From NCBI GenBank assembly GCA_963971405.1, contig OZ020487.1:27575371-27639370 (forward strand): a stretch of DNA of 64,000 bases, given 5' to 3'. Shown here one piece after another: positions 48,767 through 61,474 of the stretch. The stretch's first letter is position 1; the number at the start of each line of letters is the position of its first letter. The notes under the pieces were generated by a model that searched no databases, was not told where the DNA came from, and saw only the letters and a program-made list of their open reading frames with translations. This DNA comes from Psococerastis gibbosa (lineage: Eukaryota > Arthropoda > Insecta > Psocodea > Psocidae). Both the position numbers and the translations under genes were made by a program.

Positions 48767-51700
48767 AGCCACCCCAAGAAGGCATTTGTTTGACCAGCTT
48801 ACAACCAATACGACATTTGTATAAAGATCCTTGCTGTCATTTTAGGGTAAGTTTCCTTTCTGTTATATACCCACGGACAATTCTTGCAGTCGCGATTAAC
48901 CGTTGTTATCGGTAGCCATAGGGCTGGCAGAAGATTTCTTGTCGATTTTGGAAGCTGGCGTGAAGCTGACCACCGCAGGTTTTCCCCTTGACACGCCAGA
49001 TTATAGAACTCTTCTGAAGTAGACTCTATAGATTTGCACCAGCCACTCACCAAGTTAAGTTTGGGTTAAGTGTTGCACACCACCTCAGAGTCACCCTGCC
49101 GTCTGCCTGAGTTTGAGGGATCATACGACACTCTGATACTCCGTTGCAATGTGAGTCGCATGCCACACACTACGCAATAAGGTAGAGTAGTGGTACGGAC
49201 TCTGACTTTCACCGAAAGGTTGTTTGCTCGAGCCCCCAAACTCGCTACATTTTCAGCCCCATGCTTCGGAAGGCATGTGAAGCAGTTGGTCCCATGCCTT
49301 CCTAGTTGAGAGTACCATACATGATACATGAAGTACTTTAATCTTCTAAAACGTACATGATCCAAATCTTTAAGAACTTGATTTGTTAATTAATTAAAAA
49401 AAGTCAATAAAATCAACGAATTTTAGGGTGCTAATTTTCTAGGTAGCATGTCCTCTTAATAAATATTCAAGCTTATGAGCTACTTTGACAATATAATATT
49501 TTAAAACACACATTACTTTCTTAGTAGATAAACCTTTCCAAAAAGGATAACAAAAATTGAGTAAGAGGGAACCCACGTCTCAACGTGTCCAAATAATTCT
49601 GTGCTGAAGACAGTTGCACAATAATCACCGAGCTTTGGGGAGATTGAATAGAATCCCAAATGAACATCAGCACATGTAACTACGTTACTGTCCGTCTAGT
49701 GGACAATCCCCAAGAGGATCTGACTTGCATTTGACATTAAATTGTCAATATCACTAATTGGCAATATTAAGCGTTCCGCATTCAGTAACTTGTTACTATC
49801 AAATTTATGTCAATTGCATGTGAAGATAGCGGCTGCAACAACGTGTGATTCCTGCAGCAACTCCTGATGATTGCATGAATTAGAGTACACAACTGTGCTT
49901 GCTTGTACTTGTACTTGTACGAAAAATAATGAGCACGGCTTTTAATGAAATCCTTAAAAGTGCAGCCTACCTATTCAATCAGCAATATTTCCGTCAAAAG
50001 AGACATAGAACTCACTCCCAGACTGCGCAAGAACCAGGTGAAGTTCTATTCTGACCCATCACGGGCAACGTGTAATAATTATCTTGTATGTTTTCTTCAA
50101 CAACAAATATATTTCGATTGGATTTGATTTAATTTGACTAAGCTACTGCTAGCAATGCCTGACTCGATCGACTATTAATTTCGAAATCGGAATTCAACGA
50201 AGGAGCCAAGAGAAATAACACAGTACTGGTGCTAATTTAGGGCCTAATTCATGGATGAGCAATAAAAAGATAGGAAAGATGAAATGGAAGCCATGTGGAA
50301 TAAGATGCATGTTAAATTAAAAGACACCTACCAAAGCTCCTGCTGCTACAATGAGAAATATCACGTTACACTTAGTCACATTATAGACCCCACTCTCTGA
50401 AATTTTGCTGCAACTTAATTAATCTAGAGAGAAAAGTCAACGGGTACGGGATCAAAGGTATCGGAGGACAACAGAAGTGCATTGAGCAATTTCCGGATAA
50501 AACTAAGACGTTACGCTTTGTCACCGCATGCTGAACCTTTGCAGCTACTTTATATCCAGGAAAAAGTCAATGTACTGGAAGCATACAAGAGTACAACAGA
50601 AGTGCATTGGGGAATGTCCGGTGTCAGGCCGCCATTGTTCTCCCGTGGAACAGGCTATTAATTTCCCTTGATAACAAGCCCTCTATCGCTATTATCCCGG
50701 TCCACTAACCTCTCCTCTTTGTACATCTTTGTTTCTTCCGCTGTTCTTTGGTCATGGTTACAGCGCTTTGCATTTGGTAGTGGCTAAGCAACCGAAACGT
50801 GACCCGAACTCACGGAGTTTTTAGTAGATATTATCATTAGAATGCTGAAATCCAAGGTAAGTCCGTCCAAATTAGATTAGCTATTTTCTGGAAATCAAAG
50901 TGTTCTGAAATTGCGACGCACTTTTAATGCAGAGCTTTAGACATTAAACTGTTATAGCTCATACTTACTTACTAGCCACGCCCACCCTTGGCATGTCGGC
51001 CATTTGTTGACGCTGTTATCGCTCTGAAGTGACTAAATCATTAGTTGAGACAACCATGATTGGTGACAGTAATTCAATAATCTAGTCTGGTTTTGGTGAC
51101 AGGACCAGAAACTTACCGACCAAAAACCGAGCTATTGCTGAACTGGATTATTTGGGTTCTGACATAATGTGCTTATTCGTTAAGCAGACTGTCAATCTTT
51201 AAGCACTTACTGGCCATGCTTCGGAGGGCATATAAAGCAAATGGTCTTAGTTGAGTGTAAGAGAGAGCTTTATAGCCCTAATTCCATTATGTTGGCTTAG
51301 TACCAAAACAAAGTCATGATTTGTTTATTTTATTTATTTCATACCCACCCCGAGTCTTCTTTTGCAAATGATGTCAAATCACAAATAACCCGGTTTTAAA
51401 CGCTGGCATGACGGAATGCTCCTAAGATTTCATCATGAAGAACCTTTTTTGTCAAAATCTTTAACTATAGAGAGAGTTAGAAATTATGAAAGGAAACTAC
51501 TCGTATAGGAACTGCCTAAGGTAAGTTGTGGATATAGTCGATTAGGAACTGACACTAATCGCATGATGGATATTGATAAAACCTTTGGCTGGGAAAATAA
51601 TGAGAGGCAATAAAATGTCATGGCAAGTCAGGTGTCCAGGAAAGGCGTCCAGATTTCCAGGCATGGTAGCACTCGCGTAGGTTGAAAACTCCACCTAGCC

Positions 51701-52470
51701 CTATATAATGAACCTCTCGTTTTCTAATTGATCTAATTTAATTTGTTATTCAGAAGTCGTCCGTTAAATATGGTGACAACTGCACGACAATTTAATCAAC
51801 CGATAACATCAACTTTTTATCGAAGAATATTATTTATAGCCTACGTTAGGTCTCATTTTAAAATGTCCGGGTATCAGAACTGTTTTTGTCTTTTTTTCAT
51901 CAGAACTGGTTGCTTTATCATTGACTGTGTTGCTTTCAAATAAATATTCTAAAATTATATTTATATTTTCATTTCTTCCAGTATTGACAGCTAATGTAAG
52001 TTATCTTCAGCATTTCCTTAATTTTTTTCCCCCTACCGCCTACCCGGTCGGCAGGGTGCATATATTTCAATCACTTTCGATTTTTTCCCTTCAGCGAATT
52101 TAACGAAGCCTGCCCTAAAATTATTTTGTAATTAAATTTCCAACAGGAAAGAGCTGTAGAAAGCACAACAAACTTAAACGAGTGATAATGGTGAATGAAC
52201 CTATTTTTTGACTGCACTATTTAGTATTCCACTTGCTGACCAGCAGATTCCCATGCATAGCCGCGTTATTCTGACCTATTGCAGCAATGTACAGTATGAT
52301 CTTTACTATAATTGTACTACCTATATATAGGTATAAATACTAGTATAAAGGAAATAAACTAAATTTTTAGGATCAGTTTCAAATTCAGCCCATAATTTGA
52401 GAGTGAACCAAGGCCGAAAAAAGTGGACTGAAAATGTGTAAATTCAATAGAATAAACGCAGGGCACCTAA
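48763..52470. other. Gene-less stretch
   Basis: No gene was recognised. The word ACAACAGAAGTGCATTG occurs at about 50468 and 50594, 125 bp apart, followed in each case by a similar TCCGG string. This may be a decayed tandem duplication or paired element ends. Confidence 0.35.
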
Positions 52471-52610
52471 TTCCCAAAGGCCCATGAATCATGGAGCTGT
52501 TTACGTGACAGGGCGGACCAGCGAAATTTCCATAATCGGCGCTACCGGCGGACATCTCAAGGGGCCTAATTACAGGGAGATGGACCTCTTTTTTGACGCG
52601 AGTATGCCTG
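52471..52610. promoter_or_regulatory. Candidate cis-regulatory island
   Basis: A compact patch of complex sequence (CCTAATT, CCCATGAATCATGG, ATAATCGGCGC, GGCCTAATTACAGG) with no frame or repeat relative in the window. The TAATTA-type words are homeodomain-like. Inferred from composition only. Confidence 0.2.
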
Positions 52611-54941
52611 TAAACTAAACTGCCCATCTCTTCACCTTACTGGTAATTTCCAAAAAAGGAAAATGACTTTAGGCTCTGATTCCGTGAAAGACTGAAAGTA
52701 AATTAGGTGAGAATACTTTTAAGGAAATGAAACTCGTATTATATTTTGCAGCCTTTAGCGTAAACCTTTAGGTCAACAGCCGGCAACAATTTAGGAAAGA
52801 AAAGTAACTCGAATTATAAACAAAATACCTCCAGAAGGGGACACACTTTAAATATAATAACGCTTTTTTAATTTAATGAGCAAACAATACATTTTTAATT
52901 ACCATGACCTCCCGACCACAAGCAGTGTACCTAAGTAAATGTTCAATGTATGGACAATTGTACTGCACATAGCTCCCCCTCTGCTTCCAAGGGGAGGGGA
53001 ATGCCGATCAACTATTCAGCTGCATTGGCATCGAGGTAGAAAACCGAACTGAGACTCAGGAGGGATTGGCCCGGCTCTACTACGCGGCACGGCGTCAAAT
53101 GGCCTACCAGCCAAGGACGGGCGTTGGCTGAAGATGAAGAAGACTGCGCATAGCTCCAATATGAATGTTTTAGATTACTGTTCTGTTGCTATTTATACGT
53201 ACATAAATCTTGCCCCAGAGCCATGTGGAGGAAAATGTTGCATTCGGTACAATTACTTTAAAAAGCTTGCCGCATTGTATAAACAACAATTTGCCCAATG
53301 AAATCCAGCGAAATCAGATAAAAGCGGCCCATAAAAACAAAAAGAATTCAATTTCAGGAGGAATCCCAAGTCAGGTCCCGAGCGAATACAGCTATCTCAA
53401 GTAAAAAATAGCCAAGTGTTATCTGGAACATTATTTGCATTGCGAAAACATTGCGAGTTATCCCTTAGGAACAAGCAAAGAGAAAAATAAAAATGTCTCA
53501 GTTAGATTTATCAGAAAAATATGGGCGGAAACGAAGCCGTTTCCAATATCCTCAGTTCCTCCAAGGAAAGGGGAGGGGGCAAAAGTTTGAGGGGATGACG
53601 ATTGTCAGGGTTAAAAGCAAATATTTCAGATCGGTCTTAGCTTCTCACCTTCCCTTTATAATAATAAAAAATTTCTATCAAATCAAATACTTGTAAGACG
53701 ACCTCCCAAATCCTATTTTGGGAAGAAGATGGAACATGGTACGAGTATAACGTATCCAAATGCACATAAATAAGTGTGGAACGAAACACAATAGTATCGT
53801 CGTTTTATTTGTTCCTCACAGCCCGCATTAATACACGTACTTGTTGGAATCGTGTTCACAGCACGGGCACTTTGAGTTTCCTCAGGGCCTCAAATTCCAG
53901 AAGCCGATGCGAAATAGCGATTGTGGAGAACGGAGGCCAGACCCAGATGTCGTGGAAACACAGAGATAAGCAGAGAGGTAAATTAACAGAGTCCAGAGCT
54001 TCAATATTGCTTCTCTTCAGCTTTCCAGAGCTGGAGATTCTTTCACCAGAGATCCGACAAAAACTATAATATTTACTGTGCTGTGCTGCTACTCATTATT
54101 ATTATAAGGGTTTAGCCAAAGGGAATTTTGGTGGCTGTAATGTCATCCTCTTTGATTTATTCAAGGAAGGGCAGAGGAGTACAAACATAAAAGAATGAAA
54201 ATTGTTTTCATTCTCGGCTTACTCTTACACTAATTAATGTAAAAAAATAACATACGGATGTTACTGTTATGTTATTACATTATCGTATGTAACTGCCTCC
54301 GAGGAAGGCTTCTTTAGTATGAAGGTAAATGTAGAGAAAGCCTAAATGAGTCACAAGCAGTTGGCTCCTTCGAAAGGCTTCATACATTATACTTATATAC
54401 AGTATATACAATATATATATATATTGTACTAATGTAACTTTCTTTTGTTTGAACAAGCACCTATTAGCCTATGTAAGCACGGAGCTCACAACAATTTAAG
54501 TGAGTGGCACAACTCTTCCTCTAATCTCTCAAATTCTCAATCGCTCAATCCTTCTCCTGTAAAAAGTATTTCTCAGTCCATCTGTCCATAGTTGACAGCT
54601 TTATACGATGGATTAACTTTGGCGGGACTATTTCATTTCTTTCTTCATAAAACTGATTCACGACTTCTGCCATAGCATTTTCAACATTCAGCATCTTTTC
54701 TTATTGATCATTCCCAGGTTTTAGTGGCTTTAAAAATTTGTGGGGGTTTTAATGTTTGTTCAACGACTCAAATTGAAAAACTTATGATCTTGCACGTTTT
54801 TTATATGCTCGCATAGTGGTCAAAAATTTCCCTATTGCATAGAATAGCACTAGACACATTCACTACATTACTTTAAAAATCACTCAATGCACTTTTCTGC
54901 TCTTAGTGGCGTAAAATATGTTCATAAGTTATTCTGTTAAG
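52611..54941. other. Gene-less stretch
   Basis: No gene was recognised. The segment at 53015-53135 is GC-rich and ends in GAAGATGAAGAAGAC, which resembles a LINE 3' end but is too short to prove. The patch at 53250-53345 (CAGATAAAAG, CCCATAAAAAC, TAAACAACAATT) is rich in GATA- and Hox/Caudal-like words. A (TA)n tract lies at about 54400-54425. Confidence 0.35.
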
Positions 54942-55068
54942 GACCGTTCCCACCGCCACTGAAAAAGTCTCGGTAAGAATACTGGACGGTACCAAAATAT
55001 TCCAATCCATGGTGGTCCCGGACAGTTTCCTACTGAGACAAAGGCACTGGTGTTCGGTGGGGGCAATG
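54942..55068. mobile_element. Harbinger-like MITE family 4, copy C
   Basis: Left end AGGACCGTTCCCACC preceded by TTA. The interior has GAAAAAGTCTCGGTAAGAAT and ACTGGACGGTACC; the right part has TTTCCTACTGAGAC. The right end GTTCGGTGGGGGCA is decayed. Its internal inverted repeat (GTCTC-GTAAGA and TCTTAC-GAGAC types) matches copy B. Confidence 0.65.
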
Positions 55069-55159
55069 ATATTATATTAGTCTAATAACTGACATGCTTT
55101 ATCGTCAATAATAATAATAATAATAATAAATAATCGTCTTTTTGACAAAAACAACAACA

Positions 55160-55210
55160 ACAATGTCCGCAGCGAATATAAGGGCCAAAGGCCCTCTCTT
55201 ACAATTAACT
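55160..55210 (-). repeat. LINE- or SINE-like 3' tail, copy C
   Basis: AAGGGCCAAAGGCCCTCTCT, then TACAATTAAC, matches the GGGCC/CTCTTACAA part of the copies at 13122 and 61403. Only this part is preserved. Confidence 0.4.
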
Positions 55211-55306
55211 GCTTAAAATAGAATGATGATAGACTGTAAGTTAAGGGTTTTATGTTTTATGTCTCACAAAGAGCATACATTTCAGTTATACATAACTAAG
55301 GTATAG

Positions 55307-55324
55307 TTTTTTTTTTTTTTTTTT
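55307..55324. repeat. Poly(T) tract
   Basis: A run of 18 T. It may be a minus-strand poly(A) tail, but no retroelement body was recognised on the expected side. Confidence 0.6.
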
Positions 55325-55842
55325 AAATGAGTTATGAGTTATGTATCGCTTGCAGCCAGTGTAGGTTGACATCGAGAACGTATGCCAGTTTTTCAATGAC
55401 CAAAATGCATATGGAAACAATACAAATAATATCCGAAATTCATGGGGTCGTTGGCATTGGACGAGGGACCAATGGGCACTATAAGTAGGCCTAGGTTCAT
55501 AAAAACGTTCTTCAGGACATTATTATTATTATGAGTTATGTTCAAGGCATGATGCGAGGCATATCTGATTCAAGTTCAACCAATTTTTAAATAAATAACA
55601 AAATATAATTTTTTTAGATTATGCAAACAATACATAGCCTCCTAGTATGCGAAAGTATGAAGTAAAAACGTCAAATAAACAGTTTCAGGTGGCTAGCATG
55701 CACATTCAGCAGGTTTAAAAAAAAATTGCCAGCAACTTGTCAGAGACAAGTGTAGGTAACTCAACGGCCAAACTTTGAATAAACGAGCTCCGAACGTTAT
55801 GCACTGATTAGTGGGCGTTCTTACCCAGAAGATAATAAGACC

Positions 55843-56124
55843 TAAGGCACTATATACCCGGGTATTGTCATCCGCCATGTTGTATCCCATATTTCCTATA
55901 TGGTAAGTATTGTAAGAAAAGTAAAAGATTGAAAAAAAAACACGTTTTAGTAATTTTTTATTAAACACTTCCCTAATTGGTAGCACGTTTTTTTAAATAA
56001 TAATAAATAAACAACGATAAATTTCTAAAAATAACTGGTTAAACACCCAATGCTTGGCTTATACACCAGACTTATAATGGATACAATATGGCGGATGACA
56101 ATACCTGTCTAATATAGAGCCCTA
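55843..56124. mobile_element. hAT-like MITE family 1, copy 2 (282 bp)
   Basis: Same orientation and ends as 21408-21703 (TAAGGCAC at the left, GAGCCCTA at the right). It is flanked by a perfect 8-bp duplication, ATAAGACC, at 55835-55842 and 56125-56132. It lacks about 14 bp present in copy 1 and is otherwise nearly identical. The perfect duplication and high identity suggest recent mobility. Confidence 0.9.
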
Positions 56125-56132
56125 ATAAGACC

Positions 56133-57000
56133 ATAACAAACAATTATTACTACCTGTGAAACAACAAAAACAAGTAAAATTGTTATTCTTACGAAATGAG
56201 CATCTAATACCACACGATTTTATTCAATAGAATCAGCAGGTCAGTAAAAGCTCTAGAAGAAAATGGAAAGCAATTTCGGGTAAAATCCATCGTTCAACGA
56301 ATCCGACAAGCGGTATATCGACAGGGCTTTATTCCCGCGCCGCAGGTCCTCTGGGCCATTAACTTACAACAGGATGTCGGTCTGTCTACGAGCTTTTAAA
56401 ATGACAAGAAAACTAAGAGATGCACCGGGGGTCTCATTAAAACTTCTCTAAAAGCTTTCAACTAAAAACGAAAAATCAACGCCATTGTCAACCCCACTGA
56501 AATAAATTAGTGACGCTGGATTCTCCACAGAGCTATTCCTACTCACTTTTTTTTTACTTTTCCATTGCCACTACGAGCTCTATTGACCTACCAACAATAT
56601 TTATAAGCGAAATTAGAGGATATAAAGAGGAGGTTACCTCCTCAAATTTGTACTTTATCACTTGTCCGTTTTTATTCCCGGATTAGTTATTCTTTTGCAA
56701 TCGTGCTAGTCCTAAGCTGCTGTCATGCAGCTATAATATAATAATCCATTCTAAACATCTTTTGTTTAAATTTTTATCCCCTGTAATAAATTAATTTGGT
56801 ATCTCGTGCTACGACTGCAGAAGTTTCTTGATATGTCACCCTTGGGGGTAATTCATATTATGAAACGAATATTGAAATTATTTGTAAAATGGACAATATT
56901 TCAAAGAATACATTTCAATTGCGGTCAGAAATAGGGACATTCCTCAAGAAGAAAAGATAATATCAATTTTAAAATGCTAGGCTAACCACGGCAACCAATC
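56133..57000. other. Gene-less stretch
   Basis: Contains a perfect small hairpin GAGGAGGTTACCTCCTC (56627-56643) just after a TATAAA word. A complex patch lies at about 56270-56470. No gene was recognised. Confidence 0.35.
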
Positions 57001-57440
57001 TCCATCAATGCCCGATTCTTTATCAAAGTAAAAAGGCTCCAACAACAAAGTGAAGTGATCATTACAGACAGAGCAATAAGTGAGACAGTTCATGAAGCTT
57101 ATAGTGAGCATATGTGGCGCCAAAACACCCCGGGCCCGAGTCTCATCGTAAAACAACTAACGGCTATCACGGTATTTAACTCGTGATTATTTTAAATTTT
57201 ATGGTCGGGCGTAAATCTTTGGTTTTAGTTGGAAGGTTTCAAAGAAACAGGGGTTGCTGTATCGCCAGCCGACATCGCCCTAATCCATAAAAACTGACTG
57301 GCTAAGGGGACTCTAACAAATCTATTCGAGATGATTCATGGTAATTTAGACGTGGCAATGTGAAGTGGTCTGGGAATAGTCCTAAAACCTGGGCTTTGAA
57401 GTTGGAAGTCTCTGAGGTAGTTTGTGGTTGGAGGCGGCAA
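57001..57440. promoter_or_regulatory. Candidate cis-regulatory island
   Basis: Complex sequence with GTGGCGCCAAAA (E2F-like), TTTTATGGTCGGGCGTAAAT (posterior-Hox/Caudal-like), CCTAATCCATAAAA (Otx/Bicoid-like TAATCC) and no open frame. It resembles an insect enhancer core in texture, which is an inference without conservation data. Confidence 0.25.
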
Positions 57441-58960
57441 CAGCGACACAATGAATTACATGAATATTTAGGAAGAATGACGTAACCATCAGCAAGCGTT
57501 CACATTCATTAAAGTGGCACTATAATGCTTAGAATGAAGAACCGACAGAACAGCAATTTAGCAATAAATTAACTGATTTGTAGCATTTGTCATTAACGGC
57601 TATTATATTTTTGAACAGGGCAAGCTTTCCTCAATGTAAGCAATGGGAAAATATTTCCAAATAAATCATTTCAGCAGATACCAGTTCATGAATGCCCATT
57701 TTTTAAAGTGTTAATTTTCAAAATATTTCAGTAAAATAAAAAAGGATCCTTTTCATTTTTCTATTTTAAATAGTACATTGGTTACTTCCATCGTAAGTTA
57801 AGCGTGGGCATGTCGTGTTTCTATTATGAGAAAGAGTGGTCTGCTTTAAATTTTAAATGGAAAGCTGCAGCGTCAGAATGTAGCGCCTGATGACAGGTTT
57901 TGAATATTGATGGCCAATCAGCTGGCAGAAACGTGCCCCATTTGCATCTCGCAATCACTGCTCCTCTCCCAACTGTTTTCAAATTGTTGAGTACAAACAT
58001 TTTCAATTTTCATGTCCCATTCATTAGGTACGTACCTATGCTACTGTAATTCCAATGACAAATAACTGAGTAGAAAGTGGATGCTATTGCAATATTGCTG
58101 CATATGCCAATGCAGAGAGCGAGAAGGGTTGTTGGGCGTAATGGAAAGGGAAACTGCGAAATTAAAATTGTTATATTTGAAATAAGTCTAAAAGTTCGTA
58201 AAAATTCCGGTATTAGTTATTATCGTATCGTATCTCAATTTCATACCCTCCTCTTAGCTTTAATATTGGGTTACTGTCTTCACATGGGAATGCATTGCAA
58301 CGAAAGGATCAACTAAACTGCAAGTGGAAACTGCCATCATCCTAACAGTGACTTGAGCGATACGAGGGCGTTTTCGCAGCATTTAACGGCAAATGGAGCC
58401 CCACTTTTCATTTTTGCGCCAAGTCCAGTGTCTCATAATACATCACAAAGCCACAAATGAGGTATCATAAACTAGAAAAAATATTCCTCTGCCCTTTGAT
58501 GCACATTTTTTAGCCGTCACAAACAGTCTTTGTACTTGATTTGAAAAAAAAAAAAAAAAAAAAAAGAAAAAAAAAACACTCACTGCGGATGACTCGTCGA
58601 TCAAGTTCCAACAAAACTGTGGCAAATTCGCCACATACACCAAGTGAAGGGGAACATATCTTCCACCTTATGACATCACATTTATGACTCTACATCAGAA
58701 ATTTAACTTTGTACAAAATATCTGAAAATGCGGGGTCCCATTCGCTCTTTAAATAGTAGCCCCGTTGTCGGTACAGGAAAATCTGAAGTCACCAAACCAT
58801 TAAAGCACAGACATGATGGAATATAAATCTTATATCTTGCATGAAACTTTAAATGCTTGTCAAAAAAGGTTTTTGTTGTGGTGAATTAAAGACTGAAGGC
58901 ATGAGGGACTATGAAAGTGCTGACGCTGATAATTATTATAGTATATGGTCAACGTTTTGC
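57441..58960. other. Gene-less stretch with poly(A)
   Basis: An interrupted A-run lies at 58544-58576 (A21, G, A10). No gene was recognised. Confidence 0.4.
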
Positions 58961-59240
58961 ATTCAAATCAAGCTTAAAGCTTACTCTCATTAGCCAAGCG
59001 ACATCAGGGAAAGCTGTAAAGTTATAGGCGTGGATTAAAGAGCAAAATCGAGCACAGAGACAGAGGGAGACAGGGTTTATGGGCATACAAGGGACGCTAC
59101 ACTAGTGACAAGTGCTCACCTCATTAAGCCCAGCTTTTGCCGAAAGGAAGGGAGAGAATGAGTAAAAAATTAAACAGCGCCAGTTTATGACATGTTAGTC
59201 CTCGCTTTCATCCGCCCGAAGCTTTTAATAAGGTTTTAGC
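58961..59240. promoter_or_regulatory. Candidate cis-regulatory island
   Basis: Complex non-coding patch with GTGGATTAAAG (Otx-like), GCAAAATCGAGC, CACCTCATTAAGCCC and CAGTTTATGACATG. It is not repeated elsewhere in the window. Inferred from composition. Confidence 0.2.
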
Positions 59241-61402
59241 TAAACAAAATTCTTCACTGCTCAGGAATAATTTAGATTCACTCTAGTCCAAATGTTCATT
59301 AAAATAATAATAACTCAAGTCACAAGTCTTAAGTTGACACTTGCTGAGGTACCAGGTGAGGTAGTGTGCAGTAATGCAGCAAAACATAAAAGTAGGCAAT
59401 TTAAATTTTTAAGTACCTCCCAGCCAATGGATAATGTTGTTCCGCAGTTCATTTAACCAGCGCTATAGCCAACAGCTTTACTTGCGAGTTTCTGAAATTT
59501 TTTGGCTATTAGGTACCACTGTATTACGAGTACTTCCCCTGCTCCGAGTCCAAACGACGCATGCAGCGACCGCACGAGTCATTATTTCATATTTCAACAG
59601 CTAGCTAATATTTGTAAATTATGGCGCTATTGGTTAATGGATTTTCATTTCATTGGTATTAGATATGATTTAGACGACTAAATGAATTTAGGTTTTCATC
59701 GAAACTAAATGAGAATGGGATTTGTTGTTGTCGCAAAATCCAATTTCACAGGATATCCTATATCGAATGCAGGGGCATTACAGTTTCGGACAGAAAAAAG
59801 TAAAGTAAAAAGTAGACCCAAAGGTTAGAGGTGGGTGGAGCCGCACTACAATCACAGCGCACATCGTCGGCAGCAAGCAGTCCCTACATTTTTTTAGTGG
59901 CAGGTGGTTCTACCCACGAAAGGGGTTTCAAATAAATGCTAAATTTCAAGGTATGTGCTACAACATATGCAATAGCACATTTCAGGTACCCAAAGTTATG
60001 GGTTTGGGTTTGCCAAGGCCATGAGCTTTGAACCAAGACTGGTGTGCACCACCGTGGCGGAGCCCAGAGTCTCAACACAGGTGTGCTTATTGGCGAAACG
60101 AGAACTACTATTATTTTCATAAATCTTGCGCATGCGAGCAGCTGCATAATTATACATGCGAATTGGTGAGTGAATACAGTACTTGCGAATGGTCCTATTA
60201 GCACAATGTAATGATCGTAAAGAAGAGCATTATGGTACAATTTTCTTCAGTATTCATAGCAGTTTTATGGTGACCTTCCGAGCGAAGTATGCAAATACAA
60301 ATAAAAAATTTAATTTGGAAACAAAAATTCACTATTTGATTTGATGTAAGCATTGACAGATGCTGCCTTCTAGTTTTAACTGCTGGTTTCAAAGATATTG
60401 ACAGTTTCCGCCTAGTGTGGTGCATACCTCGCTTTAGTTGTCCCTGTGTGGCCGCCGTCCAGTTCTGGTTATATTTTTTATGGAATGCAAGGGTTTGTCA
60501 AAGGACAAAGTGGAAGGTTAAACCTCTCTTTAACCTCAATCATTCCTTAGAAATAACCAAAGGTTAGTTTTTATTATTTATTATAATAACTTAAAAGTAA
60601 AAATTGGAATTACCATTTACAATACCAGCCTGCCATCTTCAGATCAATTCGACTATCAGGGTCTGTCGTAAATAGCTGCTAAAATCTACCTACTTCAGCA
60701 GTTTTGTAGAACTAGTAGAAAGGAAGATGTTGGGAAATTAATGCATTTTTAATTTGCCAACAGTGTCGTAGTACTGTCGAAGCAAGTTAAAGATTAAACA
60801 TTTTCACGCTGAATTTGGACTTTTTTATTGAATATGCTATATATAATAGTGGTAAACATGCGCATGCGCAGATGGTGCGCTGCACTGAGGGCCGACAAAC
60901 CACAGAGGAAAAACAAATCATCTAACCTCTGCTGCTGCTGTTGATCGCAGATCAGTACTGTATCATGAAACTTGTGCGTTTCACATACACACACAGATCA
61001 TTAGAGCACGCCGCACGGACGATTTACCCCAAATGTAGGAGCGTAGGACCTAGCTAAAAGTACGTTGCCCATTGCGCGCAGCCTGGCGTAAATTACAGGA
61101 ATCATGGCCCCGAGAGGGTTAGTGCTATTCAACCTTTAACTCCCATATAATCAATCTTAAAGCGTAATAGCACCTGTTCTGTGTTTAATCATACTCAACA
61201 ATTTGTGAATTTAAATTTAATGTATTAGATACATGAGATACATGTAGAAGATAATATAGGCAAGGAGACTTTTAAATTGCTTGGTTATAGCCAACTACCT
61301 AACGAATATATATAATATATTGCCTGCATCGAGGTTTAGCTCAGGAAGCAGGCAGCAGCCATAAAATACTATGCTAGTCAAAACACGCAAGTTTAGAGCC
61401 AT
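59241..61402. other. Gene-less stretch
   Basis: No gene was recognised. A perfect NRF1/Ewg-type palindrome TGCGCATGCGCA lies at 60859-60870 within a short GC-rich patch. A 118-codon minus-strand frame at 59884-60240 has no family resemblance. Confidence 0.35.
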
Positions 61403-61474
61403 AGAAAGAAAATTGTCTTTATTTTTCATGTGTGCGAATTTTGGGCCTTTCCGCCAACTCTTACAATTAGCCAT
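61403..61474 (-). repeat. LINE- or SINE-like 3' tail, copy B
   Basis: Shares AGAAAGAAAATTGTCTTTAT, GGGCC and CTCTTACAATTAG with the copies at 13122 and 55160. On the minus strand it ends in AATAAAGACAATTTTC. Confidence 0.5.
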
